NCBI GenBank assembly: GCA_034336665.1
Contig: CM067576.1
Span: forward strand, 14,437,385 to 14,501,384
DNA from: Luscinia megarhynchos
Taxonomy: Eukaryota; Chordata; Aves; Passeriformes; Turdidae
Length of the DNA stretch: 64,000 nucleotides
Reading direction: 5' to 3'
The translations under genes and the position numbers were made by a program. Each line of letters begins with the position of its first letter. Positions within the stretch are counted from its first letter, which is position 1. Under the pieces are notes generated by a model that had not been told where the DNA came from, searched no databases, and saw only the letters and a list, made by a program, of their open reading frames with translations. Shown here in pieces: positions 1-13,400 of this stretch.

Positions 1-3000
1 AGGAAGGTTTTGTGGAACATGTCCATTCAGCCTGGTGGCTAGTACATTGAGTTGTGGGTGGGCAAAACAGTGGAAATAGAAAAGTCTTTGGGGGTCTTTT
101 GAATGAATGCACAAGTGCTGTAAAGGAAACTTGTGTTTCTTGTGTGTTCCAGATAGTGTATATATAGTCCATAGCTAAACCCAGTGGAGTTTCTCTCATA
201 TTTAGGAAACATTGAAGCAGAAAATGGTAAGTTTGAATAGATTACCTTCAGGAAAAGTCAGCCTAATTACTGTTCTAGGTTTAAATTTGAGAGATGTCTG
301 TAAGAGTCTGGATAAGCACTTGAACTTTGCAGTACTCATTTGAACTGCTTGAAGGTAGCTTGCTGGTAGCTGGAAGTCCCTAGCTTATTTTTTCCATTCA
401 CCTGTGAGACTTTGATTTTTCCCATACAATTGGCTTTGCATGCCCTTGATTCTTGGCAGTAGCAGCTTGCTCCCTGGCTAACCCAAATGTGCTCAAATTT
501 GTGTGGGAAAGGCCATTTTAGGCAAATGTGAAAACAAAGGTCGAGCTGACATCATTGCATATGCTGAAAACTATGACAAGCACAAATTTTACCAGCTTGG
601 TCTAATTAAAGCCTCTAGGCAGACATGGTTAGCGGCTTCCAACTTCCCAGTTTATACTGGTCATATTTTCACTTTGTTTTTTACAAACAAATTAAAATGG
701 ACACTGCAGCATCCTGAAATCACCCTTTGGCTTACTTCTGAGACTTGACTGAAGCCAAAGATTTGCAGGTGGTTCTGACAGCTGCACCCAGCAATAGACT
801 CTAGACTTGTGCCCACAGAAAGTAGGTTAATCCACTGCTTCTGGCATCGTGGCTTAGAAGAAACTCTGAAAATACAACTGTTGTACATTTCAGTTGTACA
901 CTGAAACGCTGTTTCCCTTTCCTCTGTTAAAATACTTCTAGTGAGATTTTCTTCTCCTTTGGTAGCAATTGTAATTTTAATACTTTTATTTTTGCAATGC
1001 ACTGTATTTCAAAGCCTAAGTTTGCTAAAACAAAAAAATTGAATGGTGTTTATTTTTTTGGCAGATGGAATCAAAGTGCACTTGCAAATATTTGTAATTG
1101 TTACATCTATGTGGGAATTTTGGTAATTTATTTCTATTAAGAAAAATACAATCACTTCAATAAAATCAGTCTTTTGGGCAAGTCAGGTTTTTACTTTGAG
1201 CTCTGATGAGCTGGGTAAGTTTGTTTCCACTCAGTGTAAATGTGGCTTCAGATTAGAACACATGAATAACAAAAAGGCAAAATAACAGGCATGTTAATGG
1301 GCACTGATTAAACTCAGTGAGAGACAGATGCATTATTCCTACATTATTAACTTTCTGACACAGTTTAAATTGCCATAAATTAAATTTGCATGAATGGTTT
1401 GGACCCCCTGTAGAATAAAATGCTTGGTTGTGGTAATAGAGTAGAAGGAAATTTAAGTCAAAGGTGAAATCTTAACTGATTGAGAGCTGATGAAATTTCT
1501 TATCTGTGTTGACAGTGCAAATTCCTTGTACTCTGGGTCACCCTAGTGGGACCAAGCATCTTCACAGTAATTAAATCACTCTCCAACACCCCTCTTTCTG
1601 AAATTGAGGCTATAGCCTGTTTGGGATATACTTTTCTTGCTGTGTGTATGGTCCCCAGGGAGGTGGGAGAACCCAAACACTGGAAGGAGAACAAGGGGAA
1701 TGGAGACAGAATTTTACATAGATTTTTTTTTTTTTCTTTAGTACATGGTTTCTATGAACTAGACTTTATCTGAAATTCAGATCTGAGTATTAAAGTGAAG
1801 TTTTAGCTAATAAAATGTGCAAGTCATTTTTGCAAGTGGAGGAAAAATTTAATAGTTGTATACAGTCTTAGAAGATGGAGGACTTGGGAAACTGTTAATG
1901 CAAAACAATGTTTAAGATGTGTTGTTAGGAGGTTTTTTTTGGGATGGATTAATTAAATGAAAAGCTCATAGTGGGTTTATTGGACTTTGTTAACCCTTGT
2001 ATAGGATAAGCATAGATACTGTTTCTTAATACAAATAGTTACTAAGTATTATTAGAATCTGTTATACACGTGGAAAGCAGATGAGCTCATTCACAGAAAC
2101 AAGGCAAACTGAAAACAATATGGAAGCAAATACTTTTTTTTTAAGTGTGTTCTTCATTGAGAACTTACCTGGTGTTGAGGCTTGAATGTTGGTCATTTTG
2201 CCTCTGTGTATTCTTCTCTCCAGAAAACATGGGTTGTCTTTTTCTTTCCTGTCCCTTTGCCAAGAAAAAGGAAGCTGTTTTCCAATGAAGATTTTGTTTC
2301 TTATTCATCCAACTGATTACTCCATCGAGGTGGATGTATTGAAGTAGTTGGAGATGCTGAACCTGTGGCATTGCTGGCTGATTTATTTGCAGGTCCTCAT
2401 TAAGTTTTTTTCTTCAGGTGGGTTTTTTGCCAGCCTCACCTCTCACATCTCCAAGAAGCATATTGTGCATTCATACAGCAAACCATTTTCCATGGTGAGC
2501 TCTTATGCTTCTCCCTTTTTTCCCCCCTTCTTTACTTGATGTCAGTTATTTCATGATGTGCTGTGTATGAAGATTGTTTAACTTCAAAGTCATTTGATAC
2601 CTTTTTTTATTCCACTTGATTAAGATAAATTTTCTCTGGTTTTATTCCACATTACGAAAAAGATCACTGGGGAAACCTGAAGAAATTATATAAATGTTTA
2701 AAACTTACATCCTCTTTTAAAATATTGTTATTGATAATTGCATAATTAATTTTACTTAGTAGTAATATCTCACTAGTGACAACATTTGCTAATTGCTAAA
2801 GGAAAATATGGCATGATTATGTTCTGGAGGCAAAGAAAAAACTTTCTGATGGATTGGATAAATGCTTTTCATCAGGCAAGAGGGACAATGACTATTAGTG
2901 TGGGCAGCAAGAAGAGGTGAAAGCCAAGACTGAATTGTTCCTGTGTCTAATTCAACAAACACTTGTTTTGCTTTCTCACACATTTATCTTTATGACTCAC

Positions 3001-4014
3001 AGTTAATGTGTTTTTAGGGAAAAGGTGTGGAGAGAACAGCTATCTGAAAAGGCCACTGAAAGAAAATTTGTTCATTTGCAAGTGGGTTAAAATAACATGT
3101 GAAACTTAAGCTTGTATTGAAACATTGTGCTGAGTTGGACATGCTCATGGCCCTCTTTCATATCAGAATATGATGATGTGACACCTCATCAGAAAAAGTT
3201 GATCATGATTTTGAAAATTGAGTTTTATATGTGAGGAGACTTTGGCTTGATGCTGCCAATGCAAGGCACATTAAAGAGAGCAGGTGCACAGTGTTGAGTC
3301 AGGCTTTGTGCAAATGGGTCACAGCTCTCACTTGTGTTGCTGTTTCTAGGAGAGCTGTGAGGTCCTCTCATGTTTAAAAGCTCTTGTTGCACTCTGCAGG
3401 GACATCAGATTTCCTTAGTGAAACTCCTTATTAATTTTGAATTTTAGTGACTTGAGAGACTATCAATAAAAGCTTTCAAAATAGGCTAATTGGCTCAAAG
3501 TATTAAGACAGAATTTTTGTTCTGTGAGTCTGATGTTAGTGATGGTTCTTGAGCAAAGACATTAGTTAAAGCATTTCCAGGAAAATTACTGCTGAAATTA
3601 TTTACAGGAATCACCATCTATTTTGATGTTTGGATATGCTTGGCACAGCAAGGCTGGAATCACAAAATAGATTCCTTTCTGTGGAAAGAACTTCTGCCAG
3701 AACAGAGTCCATGTCAAATATATACCTGATAGTTTAGTCCTATGCAAGCATTGAACGGCTTTGCATTTTTACTGTTTTGGCCAAATATATCCATTCATGG
3801 CAGTTTGTAAATGTTATTAAATGTTATTTAAGCCTACCTGTTCCTCTGGCCTTCCAGAATGCCTGAGTCATATTAAATGAGTTTGGAGTTGAACCATCAA
3901 TAGCTGTATGCTGCCAATTACTCTGTGGTGTTATTTCACAGGTTAATTGCATATTGTCTTGAAAACCATACATGTATTCTTGCTTAAAAATACGTGCTTT
4001 GAATCATAAGGGGC
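1..4014. other. Unique non-coding DNA
   Basis: No exon, RNA gene or recognisable transposon was seen in this stretch. It is AT-rich and broken by stops in all frames. The longest open frame (503-748, plus) is about 80 codons, resembles no protein I know and lacks convincing flanking splice sites. A 13-base poly-T run lies at 1723-1735 and is followed by CTTTAG, but nothing exon-like follows. A perfect POU octamer (ATTTGCAT) sits at 1384-1391; one such motif in this much sequence can be chance. Confidence 0.7.
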
Positions 4015-4410
4015 TGTCTAACCTTGACTGGGGTCGTGGTTGGAGACAGACAACACGACCCTCTGTGATCCATGTGATAAAAAACTCTCTTTATTGTTCT
4101 GCATCCTCCTTAAATAGGGGGTGTGAATCTCCTGGGCACACACATGTGATTAGTTGATGTGTTACCATTTCCTGGGTCAATGATACATCTGCACTCGGGG
4201 TTCAAAGGACTGGCTGGGATTCTCCGTATTTGTTCCAATCCATCCTATCATCACTCCCCCAGGTACCTGCCTGCTTTACAGGCTGGCTGGGTTTCAGGTT
4301 GCAGCTTTTAGACCAGCTGCAGTGTGGCAGTGCTGGGGGAGCTCCGTTCTTTTTGGATGTTTGGGGCTTTTTTCCCACTGATTGGGATTTCCGAGAACTG
4401 GAAGTGAAGC
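4015..4410 (-). mobile_element. Solo LTR of an endogenous retrovirus (minus strand)
   Basis: Read on the minus strand, this block has the order of a retroviral LTR. A TATA-like TATTTAAGG (plus 4109-4117) is followed within about 15-20 bases by AATAAA (plus 4090-4095), then a U5-like stretch ending in GGTTAGACA at 4015, where the complement of a TG terminus is visible. A polyadenylation signal so close to the TATA box is typical of class II (ERVK/beta-like) LTRs, so that class is inferred. The base composition is more GC-rich than the flanks. No primer-binding site, gag, pol or env frame is visible on either side, so it looks like a solo LTR. The far (U3) boundary is not resolved; no clean target-site duplication was found and 4410 is approximate. 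A kappa-B-like GGGATTTCC lies near 4384. Confidence 0.6.
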
Positions 4411-7400
4411 TGAGATCATGATTTTTTTGAACCTTTAGTCTGTAGACTTGTAAAGTATCGGACTGAGATGCAGGAGATGTGGGTGGAACAGAGGCTCCTC
4501 AGGCTTTTCCCTTCTGCCCCATGACAGAAGCAGATGGGTGCATGAGGTAATTTACGTATCTGGACCCAGTCACAGCCACCTCCCTGCTCTGGGCTTCAAA
4601 AACCAACTTGCTGTCATGACCACAGGATAGTGATTTGGAAAGGATCTGTATAGGCCTGTTTATACAATCTCTAAAGTAGAGATACTTAGAATATACATTG
4701 TCACATATATTATAAAAATAGTAATGTAGACATTGCAATCAATATAAACTGTGATTACATAACCAGTGCTGCTTTCTAATATGTGGAGAGACTATTCTAA
4801 ATAATGTAAGGAATTAACAATTCATTAAAAGCAGACACTTTGATCTACAAAGAAGTCATTAAACACAACCTTTCAGATTTTTAGCATTGTTAAGTTTCAG
4901 AATTCAAATCAAATAGCTTCAGATGTACATACATGAGTCATGTAGTGCTTCTGCTTTTTGTAACTCAATCAACAAATGGAATGTAAATGAAACAGTTTAT
5001 TTTTCTATATAAAAGCGTCACATTTTATTCAGATCAGTCTTTTCAACATTTGACATGATGACAAGAGTTCATTATATATTAACTGCTACCTAATGAGATT
5101 AATGTTTTGTTTTTGTCTTGACATCTGTCTTAAGCTCTTTTTAAAAACAAAATGTAGACTACAATATGGCTTTGTTTGTAAGAGGTATATCCAGTGTCTA
5201 TGTTCTACTAGCTGAATTTTGGAATAATGAAAAATGGATAAATGTATGTGGCATAAATGAGGATGCTCCTGTCAGTTCACACACAATCTTCATGTCTAGT
5301 CATGGGGGGAATGTTCTCATGTTCTTTTTTCTGTGTGACTGAGGTTTCTTGTGTAACCAACCCCAGCTCTTACGTGGTGATGAGAGATCCCAATCATAGG
5401 AAGGGAAGATCTTCACTATAAAATGCAGTGTTATATGTGCTGGAGCTTTTTGTGATCCCAAGTGCATTTATTTTATGGCAGGTGTTAAAGACTTGTATGA
5501 AGTGATTTACTGCTATGGAGCCATTTGAGTAGAAACTCGAGCAAAAAGATGTTTGTAGGGGTTTTTGTTTGTTTTGTTTGTTTTAAAACTGATTCTGCCT
5601 TGTGCTTGCTTGCAAAGTGAAATACTTTGTGACAGGGATGAAGAAGAAGAGATGTAAGCTGGTGTGGCTGAGTAACAGCTCTGCTGACATTTGTTCTGAA
5701 AGGAAGTTGTACTTTCTTCTAGTTTTTCATTCCACATGCTGTGGTTTATCTTAAAAAAACCTACTTGGTATAAGAAGGCTTGACAAAATAGTGTGTATTT
5801 ACCCACTAGTCAGAGTTGAAAAGTTGTTTGTTTGCTTGTATTTAGAATGTGTTAGTCTGTGTAAATTTTGAGTAAGGGGAAATTTTCTTCAGTTTTGAGA
5901 GAAAAGTCAGCTTTTTAAAGGAAGACCTGAATGCCTCTAAGAAGTGTACCAGGTTTTGGTAGCATGCATATTGTACAGGTTTCTTCCCACATTACACCAT
6001 TGCAGTGTGAGAGTATTTTTGTTTTAGTTCTTGTTGTTTCATACTTGTAGGTGTTGACAGCATCAGATAACTAAAATGCCACATGCAAGAGCCAGAAGAA
6101 ATGACACAGCAGAACTTGGACATTAGAGGTAGGATTGAAGTGAAATATAAGTAGCTTTTATGCCTCTGAGTGGAGAATGTACTTTGTAACCGCCTAAAGG
6201 GATTTTCTCTTTTGATCATTTCAGCAAAGATGTACAGCCACTGTGTAAAGCCACTAATCAGAGTTAACTTGAGGGAATCTAGGATGAACTTGCTTGGTTT
6301 TAATTAGAATGATTTAATAAGCAATTACCACTGCCGTCTGCACGCAGAACCAAAAGGGGGAGTGGTGTTTCAGAGTTTCTCCTGAGGAAGGAACTAGTTC
6401 ACATCATGATACTGTGACTCACCTTCCTGCTACATCGTATGACAAGGAATAAGAAAAATTTTGCTCTATTTGTTGAGATACAGTGAAAATGTAATGAATG
6501 TGAACAGTGAGAGTGTGTTATCTTTTAAATAGGTGATATGAGCTCACAATTCATTTTTTGGGAGGTTTTGAAAGCTTGTGACAAAAACAGCATTTGCAAG
6601 ATCAAGAGAAAGAACTAAAAGCTTCATGTATAAAAACTTTAAATTTCTTCTATTTGAAAACCATCTTGATATCAAAGTGCAGAGTTGATTATTCAAGTGT
6701 CCTATCAGCTTGGTCATCTTTTAGGTAATTCCTGCTACATTTTCCCAAAGGCTGGCAGCACAGCTTTGAGAGCTCTTCTTTTTTTCTAGATGACTGCTTA
6801 AGTGATTTTGGAACCAAATTCTCTGGTCTATGTTTCTAGGACTGGCTATCTGATCTCTTGGAGTCCAAAGAATAAAGCTGGACTTATGTGCCTCAGGTTT
6901 ATTATTAGATTTGTCCTTAAAGTTTAAAAAAATCCATTAACTTCCTTTCTTTGTACTTGTGAAACAGCTAAAGCTGTGCAAGAGCTGTCTGAGTGCTTGG
7001 ACAGAAAAACCAGACAGATGGTTTCTGTTATCAAATTATTTGCCTTTGTGGAAATTGGATATTTTGTTTTAGAAATACAAGTGGTTTTCTTTTTTTCAAG
7101 AAAAAGAAGCAGATGAAGAAAAGCATTTAATCTGCATCTTGGCAGATGAAGAAAAGTGTTTTTGTTATGGACTGACTTGATGCTAAGTTGCACAGGAATG
7201 AGATGCAGTATTTTACAAACGATGGAGTGGTGGGGTGCTGTGCTGGGTCTGCAGGCTGAGCTGGGTTTGCTGCATGCACTGCACTCTCCACATGGGCTTT
7301 AGGTGCCAGGCATGGACTCGTTTTTGGGAATGAGTGTGCTCTGGTCAGGTCTGCACAGAGAGTCAGTTGTTCAGCTGAAGCACAGCCATCTTTGAGCCTT

Positions 7401-10400
7401 GCATAAATGGATGAGATCAGTAATTCCTCTTGGCTTTGCAGTGTGAACATGTTTCAGTTCAAATGGTTCAGATCGGTGGCTAACCTTGAATTTTCCCAGC
7501 CCTGTGGCAGCCTACCTGTATTCAAGTGGAAGAAAGAGAGAACTTCTTGGGGTTTGCTCAGTTTTAAAATGTGTGTTCACAGAGGCTTGTTCAGCTTTCT
7601 CAGTGCTTTAACAGGTTGTCAATTCTAAAAAGCAATCACTGATTGGTTTCCATCAGACAGAGGAAGCTCTCAGAACTCCTTTAACAAAAAAGTACATTAT
7701 TTCCATGGGTTTCTTCTTCCTCCCTCACTAAATGTCATATGTGCAAAACCAGCACAAACGTGAACTTCTTTCAGTATCAATTTTGTCTTCTCACACGCTG
7801 AAATCTCTGGGAATTTCACTGTGTTTGTGTTGATAGTTCAAGACTTTAAAGTGAAAAACTTGTAAAAATGCTGAAACACTAGACAGTATTGCCTGCATTG
7901 AAGCAAAGATTAAATTCAGCCTTGATATTGGAGTGTAAGTTGAAATTGAAGATAGTTTATGTAGGGGAAGAATTCTCTTTTGGTCTCTCAGATACCTCAC
8001 TGAGGAAAAGACAAGAAACAAAATTAAGTGGGAAAAAAAAAGACCTTGTGTGGGAGAAAGAGGATTATGTCATCTCATCTTCTCAGGCTAGGACTTGCAA
8101 TGAGATGGAAAAGGCAGTCTTGTCTTTCATGGGCTTTTGTAGAAATACACAGAAATGCAGTTACTGCCATTAATATGCAGAGTACTGAAGTGATGTTGGC
8201 TGCAAAAATGTGCCTGCAGACCTGCATTAAAGGTTTAGAAGGTTTTATTGTTTGACACAAAATTGTGACGCTGAAGTTTCAGAAAAGTGGGAAAAATGTC
8301 AGGAAATAAAAAATGTTTTTCCCCTGCTGGAATATTTAAGATTAATTATTGAGTAACTTGGTAAAAAATTCACACTTGCTTCAAGGTACTCTAATTGGAT
8401 TTACTTTAATGTACTGTCCTATCTTACTGGAAGAAATATTGAAGGTTTTTTGACAGTTTGAGTTTAACTATAATAAAAACAATAATGGAATCCTCTCAGT
8501 GTTATATACAGTTTTACAGTATACATGTAACCAAAAAGAACAACCAACTAATTTCAAGTTGTGAGAAATATAGCTGCAAAAGGGCAGTTTAATTTTTTAC
8601 TCTAGGTTTCTTTGGCCACTGTTGTTCATGGGAGATATTTCTATAGCCTCATTCTGCTTGTACCTTGGACTTAGTTTAACTTCCAGACTGAATTTGCTTA
8701 GAGCCAGTTCTGGTAATCTTGCCATATTTTGTATGCTACCATGGTCTTAAATAGTTTTTTATTACTATTTATAGTTTGGGGTGTTTTTTTCACCACTTTG
8801 AAGAATTTTATTTCCCATCACTTCTTAGAGTTTCAGAGAGTGCAATAAGAAACTAGTAGTAATATTTTAGACTTCAATTGGTACCTAGAAGATGTAGAAG
8901 GGTCCTTCTGTTATTTTAGTACCTGATAAGAGATGAGCCATCTGGTAAATAGCAGCTTACAGCTTCCTAGGGACAGGTGATGCTTTTAAAAGATGCCTAA
9001 TTAACACTAATGATATTTTTATTCACTGCTTTACAGAAAGGTGAGTAAATAATTTACATTTTATTAACATTGAGAGAATTGGTGAGTGTTAAGTACAGGC
9101 TGCTATTCCTCTGTTCAGACGATGCTCAGATATAACTTGGAAAGGTTTTGGTTTTCTCTCTCGTCTCATGTTTATGAAGAGTATTTGAGAAGGAAACTGC
9201 AAAATTCCAGTGCACTGCAAGTTTCTAAGAGCTGGGATCTTATTCAACACACACTTTTTACTGACTTGAAAGTACTATAAAATAATGATAGGCTATTCTA
9301 TGCTGTTATTTGTGTTGCCATCAGCTGTATTTCTTGAGGATTCAGTGAAAAGGCATTTAAAACCTTGTAGTGTTGTTGTACATGTCCTATATAAAGTGCA
9401 GAGATGGAGATAATTCTTAAAACTTTTTACTTTAATGCTGATCACAGAAAAGAAAGCTGGCTTTTGTCATGTTTTTCTTCAGGTTACTGATTTTTAGTAA
9501 GAGCCTTACCTTAAAGGGTTTCCACATTTGAAGCTCAACATGTTAGTCTTCATGCTTCTCTTATTGGCCAAAATTAATTTTTAGACTAAAATCAAACTCT
9601 TTTTTGTAGTTTTGCAAGTCAGCCCTTTTTTTTTTAATACTTAGGATGATTCTCTGTTGCACAAGTCATTTTACCTTAGGCAATCCCTGCTGTGCCTCTG
9701 CAAGAAAACATTGTTGCTTTGAAGTCCTGAAAACTGTGTATCCAGCTTTTTTGTCCTTATCCCTCTTTTCAAGTATTTTGCATAGTTCTTTCTCCTAGTT
9801 GAAGCTAATTAATTATGCAAGTTAAACACTACAAAGTGCGAAGGAGGACACGCTTGAAATGAGGAAAGGCTGAAGTTTGTGTTCTGCAAATAAAATAAAA
9901 ATTAATCAGCATAATGGATTGTTTGGATTTTCAGTTTTGTGTCCATTCATGTGGCCTCTTCCTGCCCTGATCAGTCAAACTCAAGGTGCTTTCATTGATA
10001 ATGAATGAATTCTACAGAGAGATGTCATCTGTCCCGAGAGCTCAGTGAAATTATCTGCTCTTGGCAGTAGTTTCAGATTTTAATCAGTGATAAACATCTT
10101 CAGGAAGAGAACTTACGTTTTCAGAAGATGTTGATAATGAGTAGTAACTTAAGGGAATTCATGGTATGAAGTAAAAACATTCTTGGTTCAGGGGGTTCTT
10201 TGTATCAGTGAAATAATTATTATTATTCTCTTATTCTATTAGCTTTCCCAACAGTTAGATATGTTAAGAATCTGAAGTAGGACTTGGCACATTGTAGTCT
10301 TAGAAGATAAAAGGGAAGGAGAAATGTATTTCTCTCTATTTGATTTTTTCAGAAGCAAGGGACTTTACTCCTGGCTCTCCCTTTTCTAGGACACTTTCAC

Positions 10401-13400
10401 TCAACAGCTGCTTGGGCTCTTACCTGCTCCAATGCATTTTCTTTTTATTCATTGCTCAGCTGAATTGAGCCATAAGCACTTAAGCTGATCTCCAAAAGGC
10501 TGCAAGTTCAAAGGCTTGCAATGCCAGGGTGAGGAGTTGCAACTTTTCTGACTGCCTTTATAGACACCTGCCATAAACTTTGAATTATATTTTTATTTAA
10601 CTTCCTGTGTTTTTCTGTTTCAGAAATTACCTTAAATTATTAGCCTTACTAAAAGTATCCAAGATAGCTGCAAAAGGAGAGCCAAGTGCAAATCTGTATA
10701 GCTTGTTATCAAAATCTGAGCCTGTGTCATGAATACAACTGGAGTAGAGAAAATAAAGAAGACAATTTAAGACTATTTGATTCCAAGGAGGGAGCTAGGT
10801 ACTCTAGAAAACAAAATATGAATTTATATGAAATTATTATAGAAATATAAATGAGAAAGGGCTTCCAAGCTGCTGAAACACAAATTGCAATGTTCCTTCT
10901 AATGATTTCATATCAGCCTGTCCTTTAAAGGAAGCCAACAAGTTATTTTGCTCCTCCATGCAATGTATGTCTACAGAGGAGAACTGGGCAAAAAAACCAA
11001 GGAGCTGGAGTTGACCTGCTGACAGCCTTGGTTTTATCATCTACAGGGGACATAGAATTACTGACACATTTTTGTCACAATAGTTACTAATTCAAGTATT
11101 TCATCTTTATCTTTTCAAATTCTTTCCTACCACTTCTGTAATTTAGTCTTTCTGTTAGGAGAATTCACTGAAGTCCTGTTTAAGGTATGTAGGAATTCTG
11201 GGTGCCATAGAGTTATGTGATATTTTCAACCAAAACATTTCTGATGACAAATGTAGTTGTTGTTTGATGTTTTTAAATAATTTAGGTTTTGTTGAAATGT
11301 CTTTCTTCTAAGTTTTATTTTGTGGTGAATAAACAGCAAGTTCAAACAATGTTTAGAATTGAAACAAAATGCTTTTATTACCATAGTTTTTCCATATGCA
11401 CAGGACTAGTTATTTAGAATGTCAGCACAGTTCAAATAACCTCCTCAAATAACAAAATTGTTTCTCCCACATCTATTTCCTAGGAATATTTGCATCCATA
11501 AATCAATGTGAAAATAATTACTTGTTTCTGCATCTTATAATCAGGTAACGTGAAAAAAAGATCTTCATTTTCCATTGCAAAGATAATACCTGAATTAGCA
11601 TCTGCAAATTGGTAGGAATGTAATGCATCAATTTTAATAGTGAGGGTGTCATTTGACCTGATCCTTCTCTGTTTTTGTCTTTCTACTTCTGCATTGTCCT
11701 ATTCTGTACTTTCCCCGATACATATTAAAAACTTGCTACTGTTATGAAATTAACACAAAGATCCATCTCTCTCATCTGCCCTGATAATGTTTTTCCAGGC
11801 TTTGATAGTAACTTCAAAACTCTGAATGCCTCTATTTTTATATTTTTTGCATTTGTCCCCACCCACTCTCAGGCAAATACTGAAGTCCTCCTGGGTTCAT
11901 GACAGTTTTGCATCCTTTCAATTTAGCCAAACACAGAGGATGGTGAATAGAACAGGAGATAAATAGGAGACTGGAAATTAGAAGTTGCAGCACAGAAAGG
12001 ACCTTCCTCAGTGCAGAGGGAGCACTTGGCTCACTGCTTCCTTGGTTTTCAGCTGTTCCTCTCTTTCCTGGCACTGCCCTTGGAACACTCTCAGGGCACT
12101 GCTCAGGTCCTGCTGTGTTCCTTGGCAGATGGAGCTGTTCCTATTCCAGGTCCTTGCAATACAAATGCAGCCCCTGTGTCTGCAGTGCAGGATTGCAGTG
12201 TGCAGTGGCTGGAAGGGTTCTCCTTCTCACACAGGATTTTGGATTGGGGGTGAGATCAGAGAGGGCACTAGTGCCAATATAAAAACGTTGTGGTGAATAA
12301 CCCAGGAGCAATACCTGCCAGTAAAATAGAGTTCTTCTTGATTTCCAGTTTGTATTTTCCAGCAATATCTGAGTGTTTCTTTGCAAGAACCTAAGCCACT
12401 GGGATTTTGGGGTTTTGTTTAGAAACAGAAAATCCATGTTAGGCTTTTTTAAAGATTTCAAACCTGAATGAACTCATAACTGATTTGCATTACAAGCTAA
12501 TCTACTACTGCTTGTTGAGTAAAAGTACTCAGAGGGAAATAGCATAATTTTAGAGTTACTTTCATTTGATATATCTAAAAGTAACTCCTAATGAGAAGAA
12601 ACAAGCAAGAGAAGCTAACTTTAACTGCCTCACCATGTAAAAAGTGTCATGTAAATTACCTTGAGTGAAGATGATGATTATAAAACATCTAAGTTTACTT
12701 TGACTGAAATTTTGAGTGGTTTGGTTGTTGCTCTGTTCAGTGAATAATTTCTTGAGGGTTTTGTGTCATGTTCTGCCAGTCAAAGAAAAAACTTACAGTA
12801 TATTTAGACATGTGAAGTCATGTTTTCTTTAAACGAAATCTTATGCTCAACTACTTTGCTTTGCCATGAGTGCCTGCTCTTCTGATGGGTTTGGAAATGA
12901 CCTGAGACTAATTAAACCAAGATCCTCTGCAGTAAAATACACACTTGAGCCAGGCAAGTTCAGCTGAACTAACCATGCAGAGGATAAGAATCAAATACTA
13001 AAGCCTATTTCTCCACTCAATACAGCAATAAAGGTACATATGTGGAGGTGACTTTGTGTCTTTCTGTCTTTGCTCACAGACAGAGGATATGTTCTGAAAC
13101 AGGATTTCAGGAAACTGCTGGAAATTTTTCCAGTAATTTAAAATGTTCTGTTTTACTTTTATTGTAATTAAATATTAGTGAGAGTTAGAATCATATTCAG
13201 TCACCTTCAGTTTATAGAAGGTTATCTTGTACATAAGATCATCTTTAATATCTGTATGAAAATTCTTCCAAAAAAGAAGATTTGCATTTTTATTAAGTTT
13301 GTTCCTAATTTTTTTTCCATGCCCTTTTGTCATACAAGTTGTGAAACTCGTGCTGGTGAGTTTTTGTTAGTCAGTGCTGAAGGCAGAAGAGAAGAGATAG

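Noticed and set aside
503..748. 81-codon plus frame
   Set aside because: The composition looks mildly protein-like, but there is no recognisable family, no convincing splice sites, and a competing minus-strand frame nearby.
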